A stretch of 64,000 nt of DNA, taken from an uncultured Acetatifactor sp. GTDB taxonomy: Bacteria; Bacillota; Clostridia; Lachnospirales; Lachnospiraceae. Numbering within the stretch: position 1 is the first letter of the stretch; each line of letters starts with the position of its first letter. The translations under genes were made by a program, and so were the position numbers. The notes under the pieces were generated by a model that was given only the letters and a program-made list of their open reading frames with translations, was not told the DNA's origin and made no database searches. The stretch covers positions 62,001-126,000 of the forward strand of contig CAKSAN010000013.1 in assembly GCA_934436435.1 (NCBI GenBank), given 5' to 3'. Positions 63,288 through 64,000 of this stretch are shown one piece after another.

Positions 63288-64000
63288 TTGGATAAGAGTG
63301 AATATAAATTAAGAGCGGAAGAAATCAAAGAACTGATCAGCAATGGGGAATATGCGCAGGCTGCAGAGATTGCCGATACCATTGACTGGCGCAGAGTAAA
63401 AAGCGTAATGATGCTGTGCACCATCAGTGACCTCTATAAGATCAACCGAAGATACGAAGATGCCAGGGATATGCTGCTTCTGGCATATGAGCGGCGTCCG
63501 GGAGGCAGAACGATCTGTTATTCCCTGTGCGAACTTTCCATTAAAATGGAAGAATATGTACAGGCTATCGAATATTACAAGGAGTTTGTACAGGTAGCAC
63601 CCAAGGATCCCGGCAGATATATTTTACAGTACAAATTATACGAGGCGCAGGATGTCAGTCTGGAAGAGCGCATTGCGGTTCTGGAGGAGTTGAAAAAGAG
63701 AGATTACAGAGAAAAATGGGCTTATGAACTGGCTTATCTGTATCACAGAGTGGGACTGGCTGCCAGATGCGTGGAGGAATGTGATGAGCTGATCCTCTGG
63801 TTTGGTGAGGGCAAATATGTCATTAAGGCAATGGAGCTAAAGATGCTTCATCAGCCGTTGACACTGGAACAGCAGGAAAAATACGACCATCGTCTGGATG
63901 CTCCCGGTACGCAGCAGTATACCCGGGACTATGCACAGGATCCCGGCTATGCGAAGGATGGAAGCTACGATCCGAATCAGGGTTATGCACAGGATGGAAG
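63288..64000 (+). CDS. Tetratricopeptide-repeat protein (partial, runs off the window)
   Basis: The frame starts at a TTG with AGGGAG about 9 bases upstream and stays open to the window end (237 codons). Residues 1-190 form helical pairs of TPR type (for example YAQAAEIADTIDWRRV, YEDARDMLLLAYERRPGG, YVQAIEYYKEFVQVAPKD). From about residue 205 the sequence turns into Tyr/Gly/Asp/Gln-rich repeats of the kind DPGYAKDGSYDPNQGYAQDG, likely a long low-complexity region. Such proteins are scaffold-like; no enzymatic motif is visible in the part seen. The stop lies beyond the window. Confidence 0.75.
   Translation, partial: MDKSEYKLRAEEIKELISNGEYAQAAEIADTIDWRRVKSVMMLCTISDLYKINRRYEDARDMLLLAYERRPGGRTICYSLCELSIKMEEYVQAIEYYKEFVQVAPKDPGRYILQYKLYEAQDVSLEERIAVLEELKKRDYREKWAYELAYLYHRVGLAARCVEECDELILWFGEGKYVIKAMELKMLHQPLTLEQQEKYDHRLDAPGTQQYTRDYAQDPGYAKDGSYDPNQGYAQDG

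Overview
The window looks like a chromosomal segment of a gut Lachnospiraceae-type Clostridia bacterium. The evidence is low-to-medium GC content, strong GGAGG-type ribosome binding sites with some TTG and GTG starts, an N-terminal-rubredoxin ('reverse') rubrerythrin next to a PerR-like gene, YesN/YesM two-component genes beside a sugar ABC transporter, a beta-glucuronidase, and many lineage-typical small families (DUF4143 ATPases, DUF2975, DUF4173, DUF6688, DUF3303). No ribosomal RNA, CRISPR array, prophage or intact insertion sequence was seen. One tRNA-Lys(CTT) is present.

Layout. 1-2.3 kb: a DUF11 adhesin-like protein and an MFS permease. 2.3-10.5 kb: an AT-rich accessory island bracketed by two nearly identical 172-bp direct repeats. 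It carries three DUF4143/AAA_14 ATPases, several orphan small proteins and many gene remnants (GyrI-like, GNAT). 10.7-16 kb: pnuC, metE behind a perfect methionine-operator palindrome, a MATE gene truncated against the metE 3' end, rubrerythrin and perR. 16-23 kb: a two-component pair, Ktr/Trk potassium uptake, a dicarboxylate/amino-acid symporter and an RmlD-like reductase.

23.5-34.2 kb is the most interesting stretch. A ribose/galactose-type ABC transporter operon is followed, after a terminator, by a second tightly packed operon: AraC-type response regulator, YesM-like kinase, a two-domain ABC ATPase homologue that has lost its catalytic motifs in both halves, a ROK sugar kinase, and a soluble chemoreceptor fused at its C terminus to a periplasmic-binding-protein-like sugar-sensing domain that would sit in the cytoplasm. 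I infer a sugar-sensing module built from repurposed transporter parts.

34-48 kb: an AraC regulator, two MATE exporters, a His-rich putative metal transporter with its Fur-family regulator behind a perfect operator palindrome, tRNA-Lys, tatD, an aldose-1-epimerase-like gene, beta-glucuronidase, and a DUF2975-XRE-DUF4173-DUF6688 membrane cluster. 48-55 kb: lipoproteins, a patch of decayed genes, small membrane proteins, and a LysR regulator followed by a second MetE-family gene with another methionine-operator palindrome between them. 55-64 kb: a hypothetical protein with a Cys cluster, a UvrA2-like paralogue, an ATC-hydrolase-like protein, thioredoxin, trmB, a YfcE-like phosphoesterase, a D-Ala-D-Ala carboxypeptidase and the start of a TPR protein.

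Two regulatory themes recur. The two methionine synthase-family genes share an operator with an ATAGTTT half-site. Two unrelated genes (a histidine kinase and a DUF2975 protein) share a related structured leader that differs by compensatory base changes.
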